DNA of 8,003 bases from JARROD01 sp037384225 (GTDB lineage Bacteria; Pseudomonadota; Gammaproteobacteria; Pseudomonadales; Cellvibrionaceae). Both the position numbers and the translations under genes were made by a program. The notes under the pieces were generated by a model. That model worked only from the letters and a program-made list of their open reading frames with translations, searched no databases and was not told the origin of the DNA. Position 1 is the stretch's first letter, and each line of letters opens with the position of its first letter. Positions 1 through 6,070 of this stretch are shown in pieces. The stretch spans positions 1 to 8,003 of the forward strand of contig JARROD010000233.1 of the NCBI GenBank assembly GCA_037384225.1, read 5' to 3'.

Positions 1-180
1 CTCAGGAAGAATGATAGCGTCTGGAACGAGATAACAGGTACTCGGAACATGTACACCACCTACAAAGACCCGGACGGGAATACGTCTGCGTTCAACAGTG
101 TTCCTCCGTCTTACCTCAATAGGTATCTTCAGGCACAGGACGAACTGCAATATGCGCTTCCTCCCAGAGGGGATCGTTAA
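1..180 (+). CDS. C-terminal end of an unidentified protein (partial)
   Basis: The first reading frame is open from the window edge to a TAA at 178-180 and gives the last 59 residues of a protein whose start lies outside. The tail is polar, with WNEITGTRNMYTTY and LNRYLQAQDELQYALPPRGD as recognisable stretches. There is no membrane segment, cysteine cluster or outer-membrane C-terminal phenylalanine, so it looks soluble or periplasmic. Third-position G/C is roughly 60 per cent, consistent with real coding, and the gene converges on the porin operon. I do not recognise the family from this tail. A minus-strand ORF (116-280) overlaps it, so the strand assignment is likely but not certain. Confidence 0.5.
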   Translation, partial: LRKNDSVWNEITGTRNMYTTYKDPDGNTSAFNSVPPSYLNRYLQAQDELQYALPPRGDR

Positions 181-280
181 CGCCGCCTTTGGCATAGTAC
201 CCGAGTGGCTGCTGCCATTTTCGTTGCCACACAATTGCTGAAGAACAGTGGCTCTTCTCCGCTTTCGTGAGATAAATCAT
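116..280 (-). CDS. Possible 54-aa ORF of unknown function
   Basis: An ATG at 280 opens 54 codons ending at TGA (116-118). The ATG overlaps the stop of the preceding minus-strand reading frame as ATGA, and a good Shine-Dalgarno-like GGAAGGA lies about 11 nt upstream. The peptide is rich in tryptophan and tyrosine (VWQRKWQQPLGYYAKGG, then DPLWEEA). It overlaps 65 bp of the plus-strand partial gene, and at most one of the two is likely to be real in the shared part. I see no known domain. It may be the last piece of the decayed gene described at 277-740, or a chance ORF. Confidence 0.2.
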   Translation of the reverse strand: MIYLTKAEKSHCSSAIVWQRKWQQPLGYYAKGGVNDPLWEEAHIAVRPVPEDTY

Positions 281-740
281 AGTTTCATATTCCTTCCGCT
301 GGAAGAACCGACACCATTGCGCCGATCGGTCAGTACCAATCGGTCTCTCAACAGGCGTTCACGCAGATCATTACATTGCCGCGGGTTCATCGGTTCAGGC
401 CGGTCGGACGGCTGCTCCCGCTCGGCCAGATGCAGGATAAACTGCTCACGTTTCTCTGATTTCAGTATAGCCGCAAAGGGCAATTGCCCATCATGGAGAT
501 CAAACCGCGTATGGCCGTGTTATCTCGCAGGTAATCGCTCTCAATGTCGTGCCCTAGGTTCAACTCGCGCAGAAAGCTATTTGTCTGGATCACATTTATG
601 GCGAAGGTTAATCCATACTGCGCGGGTTTGAGCCAGGGCTGTCCTTGGCCCATTACCCGCAAGTGAATATTTCGTGCACGACCCTTATTGATGTTCCCGG
701 CAACAACATCGCCAAAGGTTACTTTTTCAGAAGGTATACT
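277..740 (-). pseudogene. Frameshifted coding remnant, family not recognised
   Basis: Directly after the porin stop, the minus strand has two open frames that look like one gene broken by a frameshift near 520. The first (740 to about 524) reads with phrases such as KVTFGDVVAGNI, IHLRVMGQGQPW and FLRELNLGHDIESDYLRDN. The second, open from 519 to 277, continues with FDLHDGQLPFAAILKSEKREQFILHLAE. Both have the residue composition of a globular protein; the plus-strand ORF over the same bases is arginine/serine-rich and looks like a shadow. The first frame has a stop at 741-743, inside the porin's 3' end, so any original N-terminus is missing. I could not assign a family. It may instead be two chance ORFs. 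Confidence 0.35.
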
Positions 741-1764
741 TCACGGCCAACTGCAGATAATTCGAATCGGCGTTTTGGTCTTCAACCTCATAGTTACCGA
801 ATTCGGCTCCAACCGTCAGCGCCGGTGTCAGATTCTTGAAGAGGTTGACACCCCAATGATTGCGGGTTTGATCCTGCACATCCGACTCGGCCGAACCGTA
901 ATATACAGTGGAGCGCAACGATCCGTTCCAAACATGACGGTAGGCCACTTCGTAAGCTTTGGTTTTCTCCAGTTCGTCGCCGGTAACCGGATCGGAAACC
1001 ACGTCGGTGGTCAGGCCAGGCGCCACATAACGGCCCGATTCACCGAAGTTATATTGAAAACGGAAATCGTCCTTGCCCAGATTGAATTTGCCGTAAACAT
1101 TACCGGCCGTGGCCGTTTCGTCGATACCCTCGGAGTCGATCCGCCGCACAAGGCCCGCCACCGCGACCTGCCCCCAATCACCCTTAAAGGTGTAGCGCGC
1201 CACCATATCGGGAATGGAATCATCAGCATCACTGGCGCCGGTGGTTTTCGGGTTTTCCAACGCAAGTTCCAGCCCACCGTGGGTATAGCGAACCTGTGCC
1301 TGGCGAATAAACACCAGGCCCACATGGGGACCACCGAAATCAACAGACTCCGGTATGGCCGCCAGCGGCATGAAGGTAGACCAGGTTTGGCCGAACGACC
1401 AGTTTTTATATTTGATCAACGCATGGCGGATACGCGGTTCGTAGTTGCTCACTACCGCATCGCTGCCGTCGCTGCCGTAAAAATCCATTTCCAGAAAGCC
1501 GGTGACATCGTCTTTTTTATAAGTCACGTTAAAGCGCGATTCACGAATGCCGAATTCCGCCTGACTGGCGTCGGGGCCAGTGTTACCTGTAGCGATCCAA
1601 AATGGACGGTAAGGAACTTCACCGGAAACATAACGGTAGTCCGCTTTCAAGTAGCCACCGAAACTTATGCTTCCATTGCTGGTGTCGACTTTGAAATCGG
1701 CGTAGGCGTTGAACGCTGCCGCTGCCAGCGCAGTGCTTATCAGTTTTTTAGCGAATGTATTCAT
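727..1764 (-). CDS. DcaP-like outer membrane porin
   Basis: A 345-residue outer membrane channel, last gene of the TRAP operon. Residues 1-22 are a signal peptide ending in NAYA, with mature start DFKV. The strand pattern begins at once with GSISFGGYLKADYRY (31-45), and the chain ends in a terminal phenylalanine (VKYTF), as Bam-assembled proteins do. Family marks are RESRFNV (74-80), GFLEMDFYG (89-97), RIRHALIKY (111-119), WSFGQTWSTFM (122-132), ESVDFGGP (139-146) and RQAQVRYT (154-161), the pattern of DcaP-type porins, known to pass dicarboxylates and aromatic acids. It lacks the N-terminal coiled-coil extension of the Acinetobacter prototype. The start has GGAG six bases upstream. It lies 44 bp after dctM on the same strand, so it probably supplies substrate to the TRAP system. 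The exact substrate is not visible. Confidence 0.85.
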   Translation of the reverse strand: MNTFAKKLISTALAAAAFNAYADFKVDTSNGSISFGGYLKADYRYVSGEVPYRPFWIATGNTGPDASQAEFGIRESRFNVTYKKDDVTGFLEMDFYGSDGSDAVVSNYEPRIRHALIKYKNWSFGQTWSTFMPLAAIPESVDFGGPHVGLVFIRQAQVRYTHGGLELALENPKTTGASDADDSIPDMVARYTFKGDWGQVAVAGLVRRIDSEGIDETATAGNVYGKFNLGKDDFRFQYNFGESGRYVAPGLTTDVVSDPVTGDELEKTKAYEVAYRHVWNGSLRSTVYYGSAESDVQDQTRNHWGVNLFKNLTPALTVGAEFGNYEVEDQNADSNYLQLAVKYTF

Positions 1765-1797
1765 ATTACTCTCCTAAATCCAAAAATATTTTTTCGT

Positions 1798-1809
1798 AGT
1801 AGTACTACT
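1798..1809. repeat. 12-bp perfect palindrome between dctM and porin
   Basis: AGTAGTACTACT is its own reverse complement and sits at the very end of dctM, 34 bp before the porin start. On the minus strand an A-rich then T-rich stretch follows, not a clean U-run, so it is a poor terminator. It may be a minor mRNA structure or chance. Confidence 0.25.
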
Positions 1810-3089
1810 TAGACAAGAATAAACACATCGGGGAAAAGTACGATCAACAGCAGTACCAACATCTGCAAACCAATAAACGGTATTGCTCCCCTATAGATGG
1901 TTGAAGTTTTTATCGATGGCGGGGCAACGCCCTTGAGATAGAACAGGCTGAACCCGAAGGGTGGCGTCAAAAAAGATGTTTGCAGATTCATTGCTATAAG
2001 AATGGCAAACCAGACCATATTCAACCCTAGTGTCTCGGCAATGGGCGCCAGAATCGGTACGACAATAAAGGCGATTTCGATAAAATCGATAAAGAAACCC
2101 AAAACGAATATCGTCAACATAGCCAACCCGATAAAGAACCACTTTTCTCCCGGCAAACTCAGAATAAACTCCTCTACCGCATAGTCCGCGCCGGAATAGC
2201 TGAACACCATGGAAAACGCGGTCGCGCCCAGGAGAACGGCAAACACCATGGAAGAAACTTTCACCGTTTCCATGGCCGAGTCCTTCAGGGTTTGAAGAGA
2301 AAAACGGCCGTACATCGCGGCCAGCAACAACGAGCCAAAGCCCCCCAGCGCCGCGGATTCCGTTGGTGTCGCCAACCCGGTAAAGATCGATCCGAGCACC
2401 GCGACAATCAGCAGCATCGGTGCAACAATATCGCGCAGGGCGTACAGGGCAACGGTAGTGCGCTTTTCATTCGTCTGAATGGGTGGCATAGAGTCCGGAT
2501 ACCGGTAGCTGAGTATCAGGATATAACCCAGGTAGCCACCGATCAGCAGTGCGCTGGGCAGCAACGCGGCCTTGAACAGATCACCCACTGGAACGCCAAG
2601 CACATCACCGAGAAGAATGAGAACGATCGAGGGAGGAACAATTTGCCCCAGCGTACCGGCAGCGCAGATAACACCCGTGGCGGTTGGCTGGTGATATTGA
2701 TATTTGAGCATCACCGGCAGGGAGATAACCCCCATGGCAACCACGCTGGCCCCCACCACACCGGTTGAGGCCGCCATGAACGTACCAACCACAATGGTCG
2801 ATACCGCCAGGCCGCCGGACATGCCGCCGAACAGCTTCCCCATGGATTCCAGCAAACGTTCGGCAAGACCGGTTTTCTGCATCACAATACCCATAAAAAC
2901 AAACATGGGTATTGCCATCATGATAGTATTTTCCATAATGCTCATGATACGGAAAGGCATGAAGTCGAAAAGATCGGTGCCCAGCGTTGCCGCACTCACA
3001 ATCAGCGAGACTCCGGCAAACGTAAACGCGATGGGATAACCTGCGAAAAGGAGCAGCAACGCCAGAATAAAAAGTATGATTCCTATCAT
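1809..3089 (-). CDS. dctM: TRAP transporter large permease subunit DctM
   Basis: The ion-coupled membrane subunit of a tripartite (TRAP) uptake system, acting in the inner membrane. It has 426 residues, the usual family size, and is almost entirely hydrophobic, fitting about 11-12 membrane helices. Diagnostic stretches near residues 59-170 are IPMFVFMGIVMQKTGLAERL, then GGLAVSTIVVGTFMAASTGVVGASVV, and GTLGQIVPPSIVLILLGD. The second half repeats the pattern (TPTESAALG, then GFFIDFIEIAFIVVPIL and NLQTSFLTPPFGFSLFYLKG), as expected from the internal duplication of this family. The start codon overlaps the stop of dctQ as ATGA, which implies translational coupling. Such subunits typically use a sodium gradient; that part is family knowledge and is not seen here. 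Confidence 0.95.
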   Translation of the reverse strand: MIGIILFILALLLLFAGYPIAFTFAGVSLIVSAATLGTDLFDFMPFRIMSIMENTIMMAIPMFVFMGIVMQKTGLAERLLESMGKLFGGMSGGLAVSTIVVGTFMAASTGVVGASVVAMGVISLPVMLKYQYHQPTATGVICAAGTLGQIVPPSIVLILLGDVLGVPVGDLFKAALLPSALLIGGYLGYILILSYRYPDSMPPIQTNEKRTTVALYALRDIVAPMLLIVAVLGSIFTGLATPTESAALGGFGSLLLAAMYGRFSLQTLKDSAMETVKVSSMVFAVLLGATAFSMVFSYSGADYAVEEFILSLPGEKWFFIGLAMLTIFVLGFFIDFIEIAFIVVPILAPIAETLGLNMVWFAILIAMNLQTSFLTPPFGFSLFYLKGVAPPSIKTSTIYRGAIPFIGLQMLVLLLIVLFPDVFILV

Positions 3090-3613
3090 TTATTCGCTCC
3101 TTTCGAGTCATTGCCTTCGCGGAAAACAAGCGCCCGTAGCTGAACCATTACCACGTGCAACGCGCAAAACAGCAGAAACACGGAGGAAAGGGGAATAACG
3201 GAACGAATAATCCAACGATGAGGCAAGCCACCGGGGTCACCGCTGCCTTCGTTCATGACGTAGGCCTCGTGCGCATAATCGAATCCGCCGGTTATAATCA
3301 GATAGCAAAACGGCAAAGTGAAAATCAATGCGCCCAGAATGTTGATGCTGGCTTTGACCGGTGCGGAAAAATTTTCATAGAAAATATCCACCCTTACGTG
3401 CCCGTCCTCCTTCAGTGTGTAGCCGATACCAAACATGAACATGGCGGCAAACAAATGCCATTCGAGTTCCTGCATACCGATAGCCACGATATCGAACAGG
3501 TAGCGCATCACAACGTCGTAAAACACGTTGAGCAACATCAGGACCATCAGGCATCCACACAGGTAGCCGATGAAATTTATCAGTTTTTCTGAAAATCGAA
3601 TATAGGTATCCAT
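3086..3613 (-). CDS. dctQ: TRAP transporter small permease subunit DctQ
   Basis: The 175-residue small membrane partner of DctM. Four hydrophobic segments are visible, at about residues 12-36, 47-66, 88-108 and 136-160. The family hallmarks are present: QELEWHLFAAMFMFGIGYTLKEDGHVRVDIFYE spans residues 48-80 (key residues E49, W52, H53, G70, H72, R74, D76), and a GDPGGLPHRW loop lies at 125-134 before the last helix. The ATG at 3613 is preceded by AAGG 10 nt upstream and a closer purine-rich GAAGA. It follows dctP after a 114-bp gap containing a terminator-like hairpin, and its stop overlaps the dctM start by 4 nt. Confidence 0.93.
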   Translation of the reverse strand: MDTYIRFSEKLINFIGYLCGCLMVLMLLNVFYDVVMRYLFDIVAIGMQELEWHLFAAMFMFGIGYTLKEDGHVRVDIFYENFSAPVKASINILGALIFTLPFCYLIITGGFDYAHEAYVMNEGSGDPGGLPHRWIIRSVIPLSSVFLLFCALHVVMVQLRALVFREGNDSKGANK

Positions 3614-3633
3614 TCTTCATATACCTTAAAAAA

Positions 3634-3666
3634 AGGATGAATAAAATATAAAATCTTATCCATCCT
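3634..3666 (-). terminator. Terminator-like hairpin between dctP and dctQ
   Basis: Arms 3634-3644 and 3656-3666 form an 11-bp inverted repeat with one mismatch (AGGATG-A-ATAA against TTAT-C-CATCCT) and an 11-nt AT-rich loop. On the transcribed minus strand the stem is followed at once by seven T residues (3633-3627), the form of an intrinsic terminator. The stem is modest in G+C, so partial read-through is expected. Its position within the operon suits attenuation that gives more binding protein than permease, as is common for binding-protein-dependent systems. Confidence 0.6.
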
Positions 3667-3727
3667 CCCCCAAGCGAGATGAGAGAAAAGCAATTACTCA
3701 GGGCTTGATAATTGACTTGATAGAATC

Positions 3728-4801
3728 TCAATATTTAGCGTTCAGGTAAGCCTGATCGGAAAAGCGGGTCCACTTCCTGATGTCGGCGCCGTATTCTCGT
3801 AGCGAAGAAATGATTTTTTTCGACATGGGGTCGGACTTGGCCATCTGATTGAGCAGTTTGTCGTTGGCCTCATGCAACGCCTTGATGACGGGGGCGGGAA
3901 AATCCTTGATCTTTACGTCAGGATAGTTCTGCAGCAGCTCTTTCAGGTTTACGGCGCTGAAGTGTTGGGACTGCACATACATATCATAGGCCGCCAGCCG
4001 CATGGCGGTTACCAGGATGTGCTGTAAATCCGCCGGAAGCGAGTTATAGGCTTTTTCATTAACCATGAATTGCAATTCGGTGGCGGGCTCGTGCCAGCCG
4101 GTGTAGTAATACGGTGCAATCTTGTGAAAGCCCATGCGCAGATCGAGGGAAGGCCCCACCCACTCCAGCGCGTCGATGGTGTTGCGCTCCAGCGCGGTAT
4201 AGAGCTCTCCAGAGGGAATATTGGTAGGGCTGGCGCCAAGCTCCGCCAGCACTTCGCCGGCAAAGCCGGGGATGCGCATTTTCAGCCCCTTGAGATCCTT
4301 GACCGATTTGATTTCCTTGCGAAACCAGCCACCCATTTGCATACCGGTATTGCCGCCCGGAAAAGACATGATTCCGTATTGGTCGTAGACTTCTTTCATC
4401 AGCTCCATACCGCCACCATGGTAAAACCAGGCATACTGCTCGGGTGCGGTCATACCAAAGGGGACAGTGGTAAAAAACATGGTGTTTTTATTTTTACCCT
4501 TCCAATAGTAGGAAGCGGAGTGGCCCATCTGATACTGGCCGCTTTTTACGAAATCGAAAATCCCCAGCGCGGACTTGTGTTTGTTTGCCGAATCGATACG
4601 GATGACCAGCCGGCCATCGGACATCTCCTTAACCATCCTGGCCATGTTTTTCGTGGTGTCGCCAAAAATCGGGAAATTGGGGCCCCATGTTTCAGCCAGA
4701 CGCCAGCGGTATACCTTGTCGTCCGCGAATACGCTCGCGGCAATCATCGAGGCAATCGCCCCCACCAGGATCAAAGTCTTTTTAATCGATCTTATTGTCA
4801 T
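3728..4801 (-). CDS. dctP: TRAP solute-binding protein, DctP/TakP-like
   Basis: The periplasmic substrate-binding subunit, 357 residues. I chose the ATG at 4801 over the upstream frame opening at 4894. It has AGAGGG just upstream, and it puts a normal signal peptide at the N-terminus: KK at 7-8, hydrophobic core 9-22, likely cleavage after ASVFA (residue 27). Family marks are WRLAETWGP (33-41), NTGMQMGGWFRKEI (151-164), DLKGLKMRIPG (169-179), DALEWVGPSLD (210-220) and YYYTGWHEP (231-239). Gln155, Arg176, Glu213 and Trp214 match the positions expected for the carboxylate-binding arginine and the cation/ligand site of TakP-type proteins, which bind 2-oxo acids. The substrate is therefore probably a small carboxylate, by analogy only. 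Confidence 0.93.
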   Translation of the reverse strand: MTIRSIKKTLILVGAIASMIAASVFADDKVYRWRLAETWGPNFPIFGDTTKNMARMVKEMSDGRLVIRIDSANKHKSALGIFDFVKSGQYQMGHSASYYWKGKNKNTMFFTTVPFGMTAPEQYAWFYHGGGMELMKEVYDQYGIMSFPGGNTGMQMGGWFRKEIKSVKDLKGLKMRIPGFAGEVLAELGASPTNIPSGELYTALERNTIDALEWVGPSLDLRMGFHKIAPYYYTGWHEPATELQFMVNEKAYNSLPADLQHILVTAMRLAAYDMYVQSQHFSAVNLKELLQNYPDVKIKDFPAPVIKALHEANDKLLNQMAKSDPMSKKIISSLREYGADIRKWTRFSDQAYLNAKY

Positions 4802-4832
4802 TTTGTTACCCTCTCTATCAATACACAACACA

Positions 4833-4845
4833 GGCCTAAGAGGCC
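4833..4845 (-). promoter_or_regulatory. Small hairpin in the dctP leader
   Basis: GGCCT-AAG-AGGCC is a perfect 5-bp GC-rich inverted repeat with a 3-nt loop, between the dctP promoter region and its ribosome binding site. If transcription starts upstream of it, it forms a short stem in the 5' untranslated leader; it is also close enough to the dyad at 4850-4864 to be part of a compound operator. Confidence 0.3.
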
Positions 4846-4849
4846 GCCG

Positions 4850-4864
4850 CTCACTATAAGTGAG
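4850..4864. promoter_or_regulatory. Dyad CTCAC-N5-GTGAG upstream of dctP
   Basis: A perfect inverted repeat, CTCACTATAAGTGAG, lies 49-63 bp upstream of the dctP ATG. The same architecture, with a different 5-bp centre, occurs upstream of the regulator gene at 5669-5683. Paired occurrence upstream of the regulator and of the operon next to it suggests a regulator binding site. It overlaps the edge of the -10 candidate at 4863-4868, which would favour repression; activation of a promoter further downstream is also possible. Confidence 0.5.
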
Positions 4865-4868
4865 TATA
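4863..4868 (-). promoter_or_regulatory. Candidate -10 box of dctP promoter
   Basis: Read on the minus strand this is TATACT, a good sigma-70 -10 match. No strong -35 hexamer lies 16-18 bp upstream, as is common for activator-dependent promoters. A second, overlapping candidate TATAGT (4858-4853) has TTGGAT 15 bp upstream of it. Transcription from either would cross the GTGAG dyad and the leader hairpin before the dctP start. Confidence 0.3.
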
Positions 4869-4932
4869 AAAATATCCAATATTCGCGATTGCACCTATGA
4901 GTTCTAAGGGTTTGCACTTAGACGTGTGACGG

Positions 4933-5553
4933 TCAGGCAACCATGCCCCGCTGAATCGCGTAACGAATCAGCCCCAGCGAATTGGAAATATTGAGCTTTT
5001 TCATTATATTGCGCTTGTGGCATTCCACCGTTCGCACGCTGATGCTCAATTTATTGGCCAGTTGCTTGTTATTGAGACCACTGCCCACAAAGCTGAGAAT
5101 ACTGCTCTCCCGGCATGTCAGGAAATCGGGTGTCGCGCATCGTCCATCCGCCGCCAGAATTCTTGTCGCCTCGGCCGAGAAGTAACGGTGCGACCGCAGT
5201 ACGGCCCTTATCGCCGTAATCAACTCATCGCAACTTATGCATTTTTGCGCGAAACCATGGATATCCAGGCGGACCGCCTGGCGCACAAGAGCGGGATCGT
5301 TGCCACTGCACAACAAAAACAGTTTTGTCGCCGGCGACGATCGATACAGCCCGGCACAAAACAGGTTGATATCTGTTGGGGCATCGTCCATATCCAGCAG
5401 CACGACCTGCGGCCGATATTGCCCCGCGAGGCTCAGCCCGGTATCGAAATCGGATTCGACTCCCACTACCTCCACATCGCTAATGGACTGCAGACATTTC
5501 GTCAGCCCCGCAAGCACCAGTTCATGTCTTCCAATTATTACTATTTTATTCAT
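4933..5553 (-). CDS. NarL/FixJ-type LuxR-family response regulator
   Basis: A 206-residue DNA-binding regulator from the ATG at 5553, which has GAGAG upstream and gives the normal family length. The frame stays open to a GTG at 5673, which would add 40 residues. The receiver domain (1-118) keeps the phosphoacceptor Asp54 (VVLLDM), Ser83 (LLCSG) and Lys104 (FAQK). The usual acidic pair near the N-terminus is Gly8-Arg9 (IVIIGRHELV), so magnesium binding and phosphorylation may be lost. The LuxR-type helix-turn-helix (145-206) is canonical: LTCRESSIL, GLNNKQLANKLSISVRTVECHKRNIMKKLN. No sensor kinase is visible nearby. It ends 131 bp before dctP on the same strand and probably controls the TRAP-porin operon. 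Confidence 0.88.
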   Translation of the reverse strand: MNKIVIIGRHELVLAGLTKCLQSISDVEVVGVESDFDTGLSLAGQYRPQVVLLDMDDAPTDINLFCAGLYRSSPATKLFLLCSGNDPALVRQAVRLDIHGFAQKCISCDELITAIRAVLRSHRYFSAEATRILAADGRCATPDFLTCRESSILSFVGSGLNNKQLANKLSISVRTVECHKRNIMKKLNISNSLGLIRYAIQRGMVA

Positions 5554-5581
5554 CTCTCTCGACACCAGACTCTTTAGCTTT

Positions 5582-5673
5582 ACCCTATCGTTGCCTAAAT
5601 TTTCGGCCCAGGACCGCTTCGCTCCTTCTATAGCCGCATTTTCAGGGCCGTGCTCAATTTTTCTAATCCTCAC
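5582..5673 (-). repeat. Diverged third repeat copy in luxR leader
   Basis: Read on the minus strand, this segment aligns with the two 105-bp arms: shared blocks include ATTAGAAA, GCCCTGAAAAT and GAAAATTTAGGCAACGATAGGGT (22 of 23 bases as in the left arm). The differences include gaps of 3-bp multiples (a 9-bp insertion in the middle). With the left arm it forms a long imperfect palindrome centred near 5677, so a transcript crossing both could fold into a long hairpin. It reads in frame into luxR from GTG 5673. Confidence 0.6.
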
Positions 5674-5683
5674 ATAGAGTGAG
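5669..5683. promoter_or_regulatory. Dyad CTCAC-N5-GTGAG upstream of luxR
   Basis: CTCAC-ATAGA-GTGAG matches the dyad upstream of dctP in both half-sites and spacing. It lies about 116-130 bp upstream of the regulator ATG and 2 bp upstream of the small plus-strand ORF at 5686. An overlapping second dyad, CATAG-N6-CTATG (5673-5688), shares its bases. The right repeat arm carries a near match, TTCAC-N5-GTGAG, on its minus strand. It is a candidate autoregulatory operator. Confidence 0.45.
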
Positions 5684-5775
5684 CTATGCTGCGGATAGAA
5701 AAACCTGCGCGCGCCCCCGAAAATACCGTTCTAAAAGGTCCTGAGCTCGAAAATTTAGGCGACGATAGGGTTTAT
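5671..5775 (+). repeat. Left arm of 105-bp inverted repeat
   Basis: Aligned by eye with the reverse complement of 6752-6856, 94 of 105 positions match without gaps (about 90 per cent). The longest identical run is 27 bases, GAAAATACCG through AAAAGGTCCTGA at about 5719-5745. The arms bound a 1186-bp segment. They contain a GC-rich block (GCGCGCGCCC) and the CATAG-N6-CTATG dyad at their outer ends. I saw no clear target-site duplication outside the arms. A mobile element with unusually long terminal repeats, or two copies of a dispersed repeat, both fit. Confidence 0.85.
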
Positions 5776-5844
5776 TATCATCACTATGTCTCTGATAGAC
5801 GTATAAAACCAAAAAAGCGAAACGACAAAGATGAAAATATTTAA
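5686..5844 (+). CDS. Possible 52-aa small protein in the left arm
   Basis: An ATG at 5686 opens 52 codons to TAA at 5842-5844. The first 29 residues resemble the start of the minus-strand ORF in the right arm (shared RAPENTVLKGPELE and NRV/DRV). The 40-codon upstream extension of luxR has related PEN and AENLGNDRV motifs. The C-terminus is basic and lysine-rich (RRIKPKKRNDKDEN) and differs between copies. There is no good Shine-Dalgarno sequence, and the GTGAG dyad abuts the start. Six of about 10 substitutions between the two copies in the shared region change the amino acid, so selection for protein sequence is not shown. A terminator follows at 5915-5936. Confidence 0.25.
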   Translation: MLRIEKPARAPENTVLKGPELENLGDDRVYYHHYVSDRRIKPKKRNDKDENI

Positions 5845-5861
5845 AAATAATTGTAAAAACA

Positions 5862-5897
5862 GCTACCCGATCCCAAGCTACCCTCAGTTGGCTACCC
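5862..5897. repeat. Three GCTACCC direct repeats
   Basis: GCTACCC occurs at 5862-5868, 5877-5883 and 5891-5897, with start-to-start spacing of 15 and 14 bp. The spacers differ. Such spacing is close to one and a half helical turns. It could be a small set of protein-binding sites or chance. It lies just before the terminator hairpin at 5915. Confidence 0.25.
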
Positions 5898-5914
5898 CTG
5901 GTTATGGAGAAGTT

Positions 5915-5936
5915 AAACCCTGCTCTCAGGGTTTTT
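5915..5936 (+). terminator. Intrinsic terminator, plus strand
   Basis: AAACCCTG (5915-5922) and CAGGGTTT (5927-5934) pair perfectly over 8 bp around a CTCT loop, and the run of T continues to 5936. On the plus strand this is a standard rho-independent terminator. It would end transcription of the small ORF at 5686 or of any RNA from the left repeat arm. On the minus strand no U-run follows the stem. Confidence 0.6.
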
Positions 5937-6070
5937 CATGAGGGCGTCGGCTCCATTCTCCCTGGATCTCGCCCGACCATATGTTTCTTCGAGGTCCGCT
6001 GCGGCAACACCGACTTCAGCGCGGTGTGAAACGCCTCTCGGGTAGGTAACTCTTAAATAACTTAGGAACG

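Noticed and set aside
688..1812. 374-codon plus-strand ORF
   Set aside because: It lies antisense over the whole porin gene, whose signal peptide and family motifs are clear; the plus-strand translation resembles no protein family.
4802..4894. Upstream start for dctP giving 388 residues
   Set aside because: It would bury the signal peptide behind 31 residues; the ATG at 4801 has a good ribosome binding site and a standard export signal.
4070..4900. 276-codon plus-strand ORF
   Set aside because: Antisense shadow of dctP, which has unmistakable TRAP binding-protein motifs.
5017..5577. 186-codon plus-strand ORF
   Set aside because: Antisense to the LuxR-type regulator; no recognisable protein features.
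5862..5897. Short CRISPR array
   Set aside because: Repeat units are 7 bp with 7-8 bp gaps, far below CRISPR repeat and spacer sizes, and no cas genes are present.
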